The position numbers were made by a program, and so were the translations under genes. A DNA stretch of 35,997 nt, taken from positions 1 to 35,997 of the forward strand of contig JAPZTS010000054.1 of the NCBI GenBank assembly GCA_027533185.1. The letters are read 5' to 3'. Below, in pieces: positions 1 through 8,265 of the stretch. Under the pieces are notes generated by a model. The model was not told where the DNA came from. It saw only the letters and a list, made by a program, of their open reading frames with translations, and ran no database searches. Origin of the DNA: Leptospira sp. Its GTDB lineage: Bacteria > Spirochaetota > Leptospiria > Leptospirales > Leptospiraceae. Each line of letters opens with the position of its first letter. Positions within the stretch are counted from its first letter, which is position 1.

Positions 1-159
1 GGCCATTCCCGCCCAGTAGTTGTTTACATCGGTAGTTCCGATGCCGTTGTGGTTGCTTCCTGATTTTCCGTGGATGAACACGGTGTGGGTTTGTGCACTG
101 ATCGATCCTGCAAAGAGCAGAGCCGATAGTATGAGTGTGATTTGGAGTTTTACTCGCAT
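1..159 (-). CDS. Secreted alpha/beta-hydrolase-like protein, N-terminal part only (cut by window edge)
   Basis: Reading the minus strand from an ATG at 157-159, 53 codons run to the window edge without a stop. The product starts with a signal peptide (MRVKLQ, then a hydrophobic stretch ending SISAQ) followed by HTVFIHGKSGSNHNGIGTTD. This is nearly identical to the start of the complete gene at 256-1062, so the two are tandem paralogues. A purine-rich ribosome binding site (AAGGAAAGG on the minus strand) lies just upstream of the ATG. The catalytic part lies outside the window, so whether it is active cannot be judged. The function is inferred only from the neighbouring paralogue; the HG motif after the first strand fits an alpha/beta hydrolase. 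Confidence 0.75.
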   Translation of the reverse strand, partial: MRVKLQITLILSALLFAGSISAQTHTVFIHGKSGSNHNGIGTTDVNNYWAGMA

Positions 160-200
160 GTTTTTCCTTTCCTTGTCTTGTTTTTTTTATGTAGACCTAA

Positions 201-236
201 TTATTAAAAAAAACGACTAGCAACTGCTAGTCGTTT
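201..236 (-). terminator. Rho-independent terminator of the 256-1062 gene
   Basis: A perfect 12-bp inverted repeat, AAACGACTAGCA (211-222) and TGCTAGTCGTTT (225-236), has a 2-nt spacer (in practice a 10-11 bp stem with a small loop). On the minus strand it is followed by a run of T. It lies 20 bp past the stop codon of the hydrolase gene, between it and the partial paralogue, so the two tandem genes are probably separate transcripts. Confidence 0.8.
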
Positions 237-255
237 GAGGAGGAACGGATGGAAT

Positions 256-1062
256 CTATCTCCAGCCCTCATTTTTGATTTGACCATGGTCAAGATACAA
301 TCCCGCGGATCCAACAGAAGGAGCTCGGAAGTGACCCGAATATTGGTGGTAAGTTACATTTCTGTTGAAAGGCCAGATACCTTCACTTTGTGTGTTAGGT
401 GATTGGCATCTGCTAAGTCCACCTGTTCTATTGTAACCGCAAGAAGAGTGGTATGCTACAGCATAATCATCTTCCCCTGGAAGAATGGCAGAGGCACCGA
501 ACATTCCTTTGGAACCGGGAACATGGAATATACCAACGCCACCTGTGTTGTTATGATTAAACGCACCACGTGCAGTAGAAACGATCAGAGATTTGTCCAT
601 TGCGTTTCCACCAAACCCGAATGTAATTCCATTCAAAGCAGAAGCAAGTTCAGAACCACCAGAAGCAGCAGCAAGAGCTGTTACCTTTGTGACGTTGAAT
701 CCTCTAGCGGATACAGTCGCGCCTAAATTCGATAACCAAAACTCAATTGCATAACAGCCAGCAGAATGGCAAACGATCTTGCAAGTGTTGCTACCTCGGC
801 AAAAATTAGAAAGTCCAGTGGATATGTTTGTTTGCGCTCTGGCAGATCCGTAAGTTCTTGGATCTGTTTTACCATCGTAACCGATAAAAATTTTCGCACC
901 GCCGACACTGTTGGCAGAGCTACCCCAGTAGCCGTTTACGTCCGTAGTTCCCACACCATTGTGGTTTTTGTCAGATTTTCCGTGAATGAACACGGTGTAG
1001 GTTTGTGCACTGATCGATCCCGCAAAAAGCAAGGCCGAGAGTAGAGTAAGAATTGTTCGCAT
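256..1062 (-). CDS. Secreted alpha/beta-hydrolase-like protein (268 aa)
   Basis: The first 20 residues are a typical signal peptide ending SISAQ, so the protein is exported. FIHGKS at 25-30 resembles the oxyanion-side HG motif of lipases. KIVCHSAGCY around residue 100 reads as a nucleophile elbow, with Ser100 in a C-H-S-A-G variant of GxSxG. Candidate acid and base residues are Asp188/189 and His259 (LDHG), by inference only. At least six cysteines (88, 94, 98, 103, 198, 209) suggest disulfides. The ATG has an upstream GGAG-type site. A partial tandem paralogue lies downstream and a terminator follows the stop. A secreted esterase, lipase-like or inactive hydrolase fold is the likeliest identity; the substrate is unknown. 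Confidence 0.7.
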   Translation of the reverse strand: MRTILTLLSALLFAGSISAQTYTVFIHGKSDKNHNGVGTTDVNGYWGSSANSVGGAKIFIGYDGKTDPRTYGSARAQTNISTGLSNFCRGSNTCKIVCHSAGCYAIEFWLSNLGATVSARGFNVTKVTALAAASGGSELASALNGITFGFGGNAMDKSLIVSTARGAFNHNNTGGVGIFHVPGSKGMFGASAILPGEDDYAVAYHSSCGYNRTGGLSRCQSPNTQSEGIWPFNRNVTYHQYSGHFRAPSVGSAGLYLDHGQIKNEGWR

Positions 1063-1203
1063 TTTCTTTTTCTCCGAAGTTTTGTTTTTTTAAAGAATCT
1101 ACCTCACAGAAAACATTGGCAAGAAATAAATTAACGAAATTTGCACATTTTTAACATATTTTTGCCATTGTCAGATTACCTATTACAAGTTTTCGGAGAA
1201 TTC

Positions 1204-3585
1204 CTAGGAATTTGGAAGGGGTAAAAGGATTTCGAACTCGGTTTGCCCTGGTTTGCTCGTGACTTGGATTGAGCCTCCGTGGCTTTCGATGATATTCTTC
1301 ACGATGGGAAGGCCCAGTCCGGTTCCGGATCCGAGGTCCTTTGTAGTGAAAAAAGGTTCGAAAATCCGATTCATATTTTCGGACGAAATTCCTATCCCGT
1401 TATCACGCACTCGGACTCTCGCTTGTGTGTCAGTTGCCATTAAAGAAATATGAATTTTTCCACCCTGAGCAGGGCAGGCCTGGATCGAGTTGTAGAGGAG
1501 GTTTGTCCAAACCTGCACAAGCTCGTTCGGTCGTCCCATCATAAAAACCTCACGCTCGAGACTTGTCGAAAGTTCAATCCCCTGCTTCCAACTGCTGGCA
1601 TACATGGTGAGAACAGACTCAATGCCTTCATCCAGAGCGAATAGGGTCTGGGTTTCCTTGGGTCCCTGGTAACTATAATGCTTAAGAGCAAAAACGATTT
1701 TTGATGCACGGTCGATGGCAGTTTCCATAATCCCGAGGTGGAATTGAGTTTCATAGGTTTCCCATGCCAGTAAGAAAGCATTTTTCCCTTCTGCCGTTTT
1801 GAATAGATCCAAATACTCATCGGGTATTTCTTCGAGACCAACATCGAAACATTGGTCGACGAGCAAATCAGATTCCTCAAAACCAGAATTTGCAAACAGT
1901 TCTCTCATAATCTTTTTTCGTTTGGACCTGTTTATAAAATCCAAACGTTTTCCAAATTTTAGAGTCTGAAAGAGAGACTCTGCATGGTTGACCAAATCCT
2001 CGTTGGTATTCCCTCTATCTACTAATTTGAATTTTTTATCTTTTATGAATTGGATGCTTCCGCGAATTGCTGTTAGTGGGTTATTTATTTCATGGGCAAC
2101 ACTGGCTGCTATTTTTCCAAGAGTAGACATCCTTTCGGACATTAACAGTTGTTCTTGGGTTTCTCTTAACTCGATCATCTTCTGCTGAAGGCTTTGCGTT
2201 CTCTCTTGAATTTTGGTTTCAAGGCTTTGATTTACATTTTGGATGATCGCAATCATCTCATTGAAATTTGTGGCTATCTCACCAATTTCATCTTTGTTTG
2301 TACTTTCCACTCGTACAGATAGTTCACCTGATTTCATTCTGCTGATTGCTTTTAAAAGTTTATCAAGTGGTTTTATTACGCTTGTTTTGTGGACTAGGGG
2401 ATATAAAAGATAAACACCGTAAAGGGAAGTAATTAATGTAAATATAAGCCAAATGACTGTTTTGTGAATTTCTCTTCTGATGTCAAGATAAGAAATCGCC
2501 ACCATAAATCTGTGGTTATGAGCCAATAAATTTGAAGTCCAATAGATTTCTTCTGGTGAATCGCCAAAGGATTCTAACTGGAAGTTTTGGTACTTGGGGA
2601 TGATTTTCTGAAACGAATTGAATTTATCAAATGAATACTGTGATTTGTTGATTCGGAATTCTAAACTTTCCATATCTAAAACAATATCTGATAAATAAAC
2701 AAATGGGTGTTTGATGCCGGAGCTTAATTGAATTTTAATCGTATCTTTTTCTTGTTCCATTTTTTGGAATGTATCGGATCTAAATTTCACAAAAAGAAAA
2801 TTTGTGACAACGGATAGTATCAAATAGTGAACAGATATATTGAAGGCAATAATTTTGAAGCCGACAGTGGATGGCATTGTGTTTTGGTTCAGAGCAATTA
2901 ACACAAGTACGGTTGTGAAAATAATTGTAAAATTTGTGAGTATAAAAACAAAATTTTCTTTTGGGTAAATATCCAAGTCAGAAAAAATATCCAAGATACT
3001 TAGAAGAACTATTAAAAGAAGTGCACCAAAAAAAATTCCAATCTGAATCTTTTCCTTCCCTTGGAAGATTCTGAACTTGAAACCGAGGCAAAGAAGCGAG
3101 TTTAAAAGTAAAAATGCAAGAACTAGAGATATCGATATGATACTGAAATTGACTAGATGGTTTGGTGAGTTTTGAATGGGGACATAAAATTCGAGTTTTG
3201 GGTCGAAATGGATTTCGCGGAAAAAAAAGCCGATCGAGTTTGCGAGTACGGCAAAAATGGCGAAAAGCGTTCCAAGCCAAAAACTCCATCTTTCCCAGAT
3301 AGGGAAGTCTCGTTTTGGAAATTGAAAGCTCAATCGTTGGAGGCTAATTCCAAAAACTAAAATTGCAGGGTTTTTCAAAAAGATAAAAGCGTATGCTGTT
3401 CTTTTGTCTAGGAACGAATTACAAATCGCCCAACCCAAAGACCAGAGAAAGAGACAGAAAAAAGGAATGATGAGAGCACGGAACGTAGGAGAAAGTTCCG
3501 TGCGCTTTTGAAAGAAGTAGCAAAATGCCACAGCACTTACGAGAGCAAGGCCAATATAGAAAAAACTGTAGTGGTTGAGATACAA
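1204..3585 (-). CDS. Membrane sensor histidine kinase with HAMP domain (793 aa)
   Basis: The N-terminal 240 residues hold about seven or eight hydrophobic segments. A predicted non-cytoplasmic stretch (about 265-370) and another membrane helix (about 375-395) follow. A HAMP domain is near 405-455, a coiled linker leads to the H-box ASVAHEINNP with phospho-acceptor His498, and an HATPase domain carries an N box (about 690-697), DNGIGI (about 728) and GTGLGLP (about 757). The protein should autophosphorylate in response to a membrane or periplasmic signal; no response regulator is adjacent. About 120 residues lie between the H-box region and the N box, longer than in minimal kinases. The only in-frame start after an upstream stop is TTG at 3585, so the start is uncertain; an internal GTG near codon 18 is possible. 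A palindrome lies in the upstream region shared with the transglycosylase gene. Confidence 0.92.
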   Translation of the reverse strand: MYLNHYSFFYIGLALVSAVAFCYFFQKRTELSPTFRALIIPFFCLFLWSLGWAICNSFLDKRTAYAFIFLKNPAILVFGISLQRLSFQFPKRDFPIWERWSFWLGTLFAIFAVLANSIGFFFREIHFDPKLEFYVPIQNSPNHLVNFSIISISLVLAFLLLNSLLCLGFKFRIFQGKEKIQIGIFFGALLLIVLLSILDIFSDLDIYPKENFVFILTNFTIIFTTVLVLIALNQNTMPSTVGFKIIAFNISVHYLILSVVTNFLFVKFRSDTFQKMEQEKDTIKIQLSSGIKHPFVYLSDIVLDMESLEFRINKSQYSFDKFNSFQKIIPKYQNFQLESFGDSPEEIYWTSNLLAHNHRFMVAISYLDIRREIHKTVIWLIFTLITSLYGVYLLYPLVHKTSVIKPLDKLLKAISRMKSGELSVRVESTNKDEIGEIATNFNEMIAIIQNVNQSLETKIQERTQSLQQKMIELRETQEQLLMSERMSTLGKIAASVAHEINNPLTAIRGSIQFIKDKKFKLVDRGNTNEDLVNHAESLFQTLKFGKRLDFINRSKRKKIMRELFANSGFEESDLLVDQCFDVGLEEIPDEYLDLFKTAEGKNAFLLAWETYETQFHLGIMETAIDRASKIVFALKHYSYQGPKETQTLFALDEGIESVLTMYASSWKQGIELSTSLEREVFMMGRPNELVQVWTNLLYNSIQACPAQGGKIHISLMATDTQARVRVRDNGIGISSENMNRIFEPFFTTKDLGSGTGLGLPIVKNIIESHGGSIQVTSKPGQTEFEILLPLPNS

Positions 3586-3667
3586 AAGCCGGTACCCGAA
3601 TCTTTACCAATTCCGAATCAAAATCAAATAATCCGCCACTCTTTCTTATAATTTTATCAGGAAATCG

Positions 3668-3739
3668 TTGTGCGTCGCACAAAAAAGAAAAGACAGAAAA
3701 TGGGGCCGTGGGAACCTGGCATTATTGTGCGATGCACAA
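3668..3739. promoter_or_regulatory. Pair of TTGTGC-N3-GCACAA palindromes in a divergent intergenic region
   Basis: Two 15-bp sites, TTGTGCGTCGCACAA (3668-3682) and TTGTGCGATGCACAA (3725-3739), are perfect 6-bp inverted repeats with 3-bp centres, spaced 57 bp centre to centre. They lie between the histidine kinase (minus) and lytic transglycosylase (plus) genes. The second ends 19 bp before the transglycosylase ATG. The first sits near candidate promoter elements: TATAAT on the plus strand at 3647-3652 and TATAAG on the minus strand at 3645-3650. Two identical-type dyads in one non-coding region are best explained as operators for a dimeric regulator, which is not identifiable here. Confidence 0.6.
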
Positions 3740-3758
3740 ATGTGAAAAGGTGATTCAA

Positions 3759-4415
3759 ATGAAAAAAATCAATCTAGATCTACTTCGAAAACTATCTCTC
3801 CTCCTCCTGATAGGAGTGTTTTTTGGAGAATCCTACGGTCGGCTAGTGCCATCTGGGGTGGATGACAGAAATACTAGGCAAATCCGAAAGGCCTCAGCTT
3901 TCATTGGCGAAAAAAGACCCCATCTATCTTTAAAAGAGCGCGAAAGGCTAGCGGTCCTGATTGAAAATGCCGCACTCGATCTCAAACTCCCGAACAGAAG
4001 GAATGGTAAGTCCTGGGACAAACTCGGTTTTTTACTCGGTGTGATTCAGACAGAATCTAGATTCCATACAAAGGCAAAATCCCATAAAGGAGCCTTAGGA
4101 CTTATGCAGGTCATGCCCGATACTGCCAAATGGCTTGCGGAAAAAGAGGGGATTTCATTCAAATCAGCAAAGGAACTCTATGAGCCTGAACTCAATCTGC
4201 ATTTAGGTGTCTTGTACTTGAACTATTTAATCGAACGAACCGACAGCATCGAAGCAGCTCTCCTTTCCTATAATGCGGGACTTGGGGGTTATAAGCGCTT
4301 TGGAGGCATTCCTTCGTATTCGAAATCGATTCTACAATATTACGAAGAATTCCAATCTTTTACTTGGGTTGAAACTAGAATCGAATCTAGGCTTGCAGGA
4401 TTGTACGAGTTTTAA
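3759..4415 (+). CDS. Lytic transglycosylase, SLT domain (218 aa)
   Basis: The product is probably a murein lytic transglycosylase that cleaves peptidoglycan with formation of anhydro-muramyl ends. After a basic start (MKKINLDLLRK) comes a hydrophobic export or anchor segment. The SLT fold then shows GVIQTESRF with catalytic Glu99, GALGLMQVMP, LNLHLGVLYL and ALLSYNAGLGG, all typical Slt family motifs. A GTG at 3708 is in frame, but ATG 3759 is preferred because AAAAGG lies about 8 bp upstream and the signal segment then starts naturally. Upstream are two palindromic sites shared with the divergent kinase gene, suggesting joint control of a sensor and a wall-remodelling enzyme (inference). Confidence 0.9.
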   Translation: MKKINLDLLRKLSLLLLIGVFFGESYGRLVPSGVDDRNTRQIRKASAFIGEKRPHLSLKERERLAVLIENAALDLKLPNRRNGKSWDKLGFLLGVIQTESRFHTKAKSHKGALGLMQVMPDTAKWLAEKEGISFKSAKELYEPELNLHLGVLYLNYLIERTDSIEAALLSYNAGLGGYKRFGGIPSYSKSILQYYEEFQSFTWVETRIESRLAGLYEF

Positions 4416-4487
4416 TTTTTACTTTACATAGAGAAAATTCCAAGGAAGCTCTTATCCGTTTTTACAAAAAGAAAGGATGGGAGCGAT

Positions 4488-5684
4488 ATGGATTTATTAC
4501 GTAGGTACGGACTGTATCTCACGCTTGGAGTTGTACTTGTCATTGGACTGATCTTCTACTTCGTTCGAAGTGGAAGTGGCGAAGATGCGGATGCAAGAGA
4601 AAGAGCCAGACAAGAGCGAATGGCAAGAGGGGAAGATCCAACTGCCGGAGAATCTTTTGGAAGTCGAGGGGAAGGGGAGTCGGGAGTTGTAGATGATGGC
4701 GCAACACCAGAATACCTACTCGAAAAATTTATGGAATGGGCAGAATACCCACCTTTTTCCAGACCCATGTCTATCTTAAATCATGATCTAGCGTTTCCTT
4801 TCATCATAGAAACATCACCCGATTACATTGTGGATCTGAAAACGAATGAGCCTAACGGCTACGTTTGTCTCTTCCAACCAAAAACCTGGTCGGTTGTTGG
4901 GCCTAAGGACATGATGTATGTTACACTGGAATGCCGAGATAAAGAGCGCAATCGTGTAAAGATCTCCATCGATTCACACCAAGTTTTTAAGGAATGGGAA
5001 GGTCAGCAGTTTGGTGTTGTAAGTGCATCTGTCAATGATAATGGGACTGATGGTGATCAAACAAGAGGGGACAATGTGTACACATTTTCTTGGAAACCTC
5101 AGAAAGCAGACTGGGGACAAATGTCTCTGATTGCCGAAATTACTTATGGTCCTGAAAGTTTAAAAACAAAACTAACAGCTAGTTTTTTCTCGTCGCCGAC
5201 AGTTCCGGCTGAGTTTAATGGTGTATTTTCGGACAGCTTACAAGATGGATCCCTTTTGGTTCGGGCGGTTGTGAATGCCTATAGAAAAGGCAAATACCAC
5301 TTAGAAGCAAACTTAAAAGATGAAAAGAATGGCGAGTACATAGCGTACGCTACTTTTGATGGAGACCTTGTTGCAGGTTCTAACGAAGTGGAGTTTGTAT
5401 TTTTTGGAAAAATTCTTAGAGATAAAGATCTGGACGGACCTTATCTCGCTACGAGCTTCCGAGGACATAGAGTCAATCTTCCCATCGATCCTGAATGGTT
5501 TAACCAAGGTGCAGAAGGGTTGAGAAAGATCCAGGCTGCAAAAACTACGGAACCAGATCGCGAGTTAGTTGTCCCTTACAAAGATGAATACAAGACAAAA
5601 TTTTACAAAGTGGAGTCTTTTTCGAAGGCTACCTGGGATTCTGCAGACAAACAAGCAAGGATTCGACAACTCAAGTCGCTTTAG
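4488..5684 (+). CDS. Membrane-anchored protein of unknown function (398 aa)
   Basis: One N-terminal membrane segment (about residues 8-25) is followed by a highly charged, Arg/Glu-rich linker (28-65) and a long soluble region probably facing the periplasm. Near residues 180-200, NDNGTDGDQTRGDNVYTF resembles the Asp/Gly-rich calcium-binding-type turns (DDG...GD...GDGxYT) of Ig-like or anchor domains; this is pattern resemblance only. The ATG is preceded by AAAGGATGGGAG. The stop lies 6 bp before the penicillin-acylase-like gene, so the two are almost certainly cotranscribed and may work on the same envelope substrate. I do not recognise the family. Confidence 0.75.
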   Translation: MDLLRRYGLYLTLGVVLVIGLIFYFVRSGSGEDADARERARQERMARGEDPTAGESFGSRGEGESGVVDDGATPEYLLEKFMEWAEYPPFSRPMSILNHDLAFPFIIETSPDYIVDLKTNEPNGYVCLFQPKTWSVVGPKDMMYVTLECRDKERNRVKISIDSHQVFKEWEGQQFGVVSASVNDNGTDGDQTRGDNVYTFSWKPQKADWGQMSLIAEITYGPESLKTKLTASFFSSPTVPAEFNGVFSDSLQDGSLLVRAVVNAYRKGKYHLEANLKDEKNGEYIAYATFDGDLVAGSNEVEFVFFGKILRDKDLDGPYLATSFRGHRVNLPIDPEWFNQGAEGLRKIQAAKTTEPDRELVVPYKDEYKTKFYKVESFSKATWDSADKQARIRQLKSL

Positions 5685-5690
5685 GAAAAT

Positions 5691-8192
5691 ATGAACCAAA
5701 ATATAAAAGAATTTATTAGGAAACATCCTTTCCTGACCGGTACCATCTTCCTTATAGGATCACTACCTTTGATCCTTCATTTCGTATTTTGGGGCCTCGT
5801 ATCTGCGAAGGCTCCCAAGTATTCCGGCGAAATAAGACATCCTTATATTAGCTCTAAAGTAACCGTCACAAGAGACGGTCATGGGATTCCACATATCCGA
5901 GGGGAAGACGCAAAGTCCGCTTACTTTGCACTCGGATATACCATGGCCCAAGATCGAATCTTCCAAATGGAATTACAAAGGAGAATTGGTAGAGGTGAAC
6001 TCTCTGGAATTTTTGGTGATGCACTCGTTCCTTCTGATAAATTCTTAAAGTCACTTCTTTTGAAAAAAACAGCTGAGGAGTATGTAGCCGAAAAATCAAA
6101 GTTAGTTCCTGAAGCTTGGGAAGAATTGGATTATTTTTTAACTGGAGTAAATGCCTTTTTGGAAACAGGCAATTTACCCATCGAATTTTCGATTTTAGGT
6201 ATTAAACCTCGACCCTTTGACCGAGTAGATGCAATTTCCTTTTTGTTTTACATGGGTTTTTCTTTCGCAGAAGGAATCAAATCGGACAGTTTGTACACAA
6301 TTTTGGAAAAAGAAATCCAAGGTAGAATCGTCTCTGAACTTTTCCCTAGATATGATTTTGAGGTAAATGCAAGTATTTTAGATTCGCAACCTGGATTTCC
6401 TAAGGTATCCTACAATCGAAATTTATTTGAGAAGAAATCAAAAGTTTCTGTATCTTACTCGGGACAAAAGGTTCCAAATGGATTTGATAGCGAAAAGTTA
6501 GGCGAATTTCTATCCCAATTTGATAAGTTACAATTTCCGATCCAACCAATGGAGGGAAGTAACTCTTGGGTGATCGGACCTTCTCGTTCCACGAGTGGTG
6601 GAGCAATTCTCGCAAATGATCCGCATATTGCACTTTCCAATCCTGGTGCTTGGTATGAGGCCCATATACAATTTCCAGGTTATGAAAACTATGGGTATTT
6701 TTTGTCGATTGTTCCATTCCCTTTGATTGCACATAATAAAGAGAAGGCTTGGGCTCTGACCATGTTAGAGCAGGACGATGTCAATTTGTACTTCGAAACT
6801 ATAGAAGATGATAAATTTCTCTATAAAAATTCCTGGGTTCCATTACAAATTGTATCGGACCCTATTTTGCAGAAAGATGGGAAAGAGATTCCTTTTTCTG
6901 TAAAAATCACAAACCATGGACCGATCATCACTGAATTTATCCAGGGTTATAAGGGTCGTCCCATCAGTTTGTATTGGGCAAACCACCACCTAAAGAATCC
7001 TCTTTTGGATGTTTTATATAAAATGGGGAGGGCAAATAGTTTTAGCGAATTAGATTCGGCATCATCTTTGATTGCGGCACCCGGACTAAACTTTAGTTAC
7101 GCGGATAAAAATGGCAATATTGCCTACTATTCAGTTGGTAGATTCCCTATTTTAAAATCTGGTAATTCTAGAAAAATCCTGGAAGGAACAACAGGAGATG
7201 AGGATGTCATTGGTTATGTATCTCCATCTAACAATCCCAAAATGGTAAATCCAAAAAATGGCATTATTGTAACCGCAAACAATCTTGTTACCACCAATAA
7301 TCTTTCGGGTCTTGGAAAACCAGAAGGGAATTGGCAACCGCCGGATCGGTTTCAAAGAATCGTATCGGTATTGGAAACCAAAGAAAAATGGAGTTTGGAA
7401 GAACTCGCCGCATTACAAAATGATACGGTTTCTAGTTTTGCCCCTGAATATTTAGAGATACTCTTGCAAAACACCAAACAACCTAAAACGTTGGCTGGCA
7501 AACAAGTGTTAGAAAAACTGAAAGCTTGGAATTTTGAACACGAAACTGAGTCTTCTGGAGCCGCAGTTTATGATGTATTCTTTTATACTACTCTAAAGCT
7601 CTGTTTAATAGATGAATTGGGAAAAGACAGGTTTGAGCTTTATGGGGAATTTGCGGAGTATTGGAACGCCTATCGTAAGTTAGTAAGAACTCCCGATTCA
7701 AGATTTTGGGATGACCAATCCACCGTAGGAGTGGTTGAAACTCGTGAGGACATCTTTCAGAAATCTCTGGATGAAACAGGTGCTTACTTGGAATCGAAGA
7801 TTTCGAAATCCCCTAGCCTTTGGACTTGGAAACATCTCTACAAAGTCAAACACCCACATCCGCTTGGTGTTTTACCAATGATTGGAGCGATTTTTAATAT
7901 TGGTCCACATCCTTCCAAAGGTGGTTCAGAGGTTGTCAACAATCTTAAATACAAATTGATGAGGGAGGACTGGACGGCTACATCTGGCCCTTCGAAAAGA
8001 AGGGTGATTGATTTTGGAAGGTTTAGCGAATCTGTTACCCAGCTCCCAATCGGGAATAGTGGTAATTTAGCGAGTCCGTTCTATGGTAACATGGTTGAGG
8101 ACTACATTCAAGGTAGAGCTCGTAAGATCCTATTCTCTAAAGAGGAGATTGGTGATGGAAAATTCCAATTAACCTTTTTACCAAAACCATAA
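5691..8192 (+). CDS. Penicillin acylase family N-terminal-nucleophile hydrolase (833 aa)
   Basis: A hydrophobic N-terminal segment (about 13-38) exports or anchors it. VTRDGHGIPHIRG (about 59-71) and GYTMAQDRIFQMEL (about 82-95) are classic alpha-chain signatures. GSNSWVIGPSRSTSG marks the beta-chain start: Ser290, after Gly289, should be the nucleophile exposed by self-cleavage. LANDPHIALSNPGAWYEAHI follows, as is usual for this family. Members cleave amide bonds of beta-lactams, acyl-homoserine lactones or other N-acyl compounds; the substrate here cannot be told from sequence. The length fits the family. It follows the membrane-anchored unknown by 6 bp, with AGGAAA upstream of the ATG. Confidence 0.92.
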   Translation: MNQNIKEFIRKHPFLTGTIFLIGSLPLILHFVFWGLVSAKAPKYSGEIRHPYISSKVTVTRDGHGIPHIRGEDAKSAYFALGYTMAQDRIFQMELQRRIGRGELSGIFGDALVPSDKFLKSLLLKKTAEEYVAEKSKLVPEAWEELDYFLTGVNAFLETGNLPIEFSILGIKPRPFDRVDAISFLFYMGFSFAEGIKSDSLYTILEKEIQGRIVSELFPRYDFEVNASILDSQPGFPKVSYNRNLFEKKSKVSVSYSGQKVPNGFDSEKLGEFLSQFDKLQFPIQPMEGSNSWVIGPSRSTSGGAILANDPHIALSNPGAWYEAHIQFPGYENYGYFLSIVPFPLIAHNKEKAWALTMLEQDDVNLYFETIEDDKFLYKNSWVPLQIVSDPILQKDGKEIPFSVKITNHGPIITEFIQGYKGRPISLYWANHHLKNPLLDVLYKMGRANSFSELDSASSLIAAPGLNFSYADKNGNIAYYSVGRFPILKSGNSRKILEGTTGDEDVIGYVSPSNNPKMVNPKNGIIVTANNLVTTNNLSGLGKPEGNWQPPDRFQRIVSVLETKEKWSLEELAALQNDTVSSFAPEYLEILLQNTKQPKTLAGKQVLEKLKAWNFEHETESSGAAVYDVFFYTTLKLCLIDELGKDRFELYGEFAEYWNAYRKLVRTPDSRFWDDQSTVGVVETREDIFQKSLDETGAYLESKISKSPSLWTWKHLYKVKHPHPLGVLPMIGAIFNIGPHPSKGGSEVVNNLKYKLMREDWTATSGPSKRRVIDFGRFSESVTQLPIGNSGNLASPFYGNMVEDYIQGRARKILFSKEEIGDGKFQLTFLPKP

Positions 8193-8200
8193 ATTACTAG

Positions 8201-8246
8201 AATCTGCATTTCTCGTGAGATTTTCTTCTCTTTGGGAATGCAGATT
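8201..8246. repeat. 10-bp perfect inverted repeat in a short intergenic region
   Basis: AATCTGCATT (8201-8210) and AATGCAGATT (8237-8246) are exact reverse complements, extendable by G-T pairs, with a 26-bp loop. The repeat fills most of the 73-bp gap between the acylase-like gene and the TPR gene. No T-run follows the right arm, so it is a poor terminator; an mRNA hairpin in the leader of the next gene, or a weak operator, are alternatives. Confidence 0.5.
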
Positions 8247-8265
8247 TCGTCGATCCTAAAACTGA

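Noticed and set aside
1539..1895. 118-codon open frame antisense-frame within the histidine kinase
   Set aside because: It lies wholly inside the kinase gene in another frame of the same strand, has no ribosome site and no family-like sequence.
3708..3758. GTG start giving a longer lytic transglycosylase
   Set aside because: The extension would be translated through a palindromic operator and put a Cys/His-rich stretch before the signal segment; ATG 3759 has a good ribosome site.
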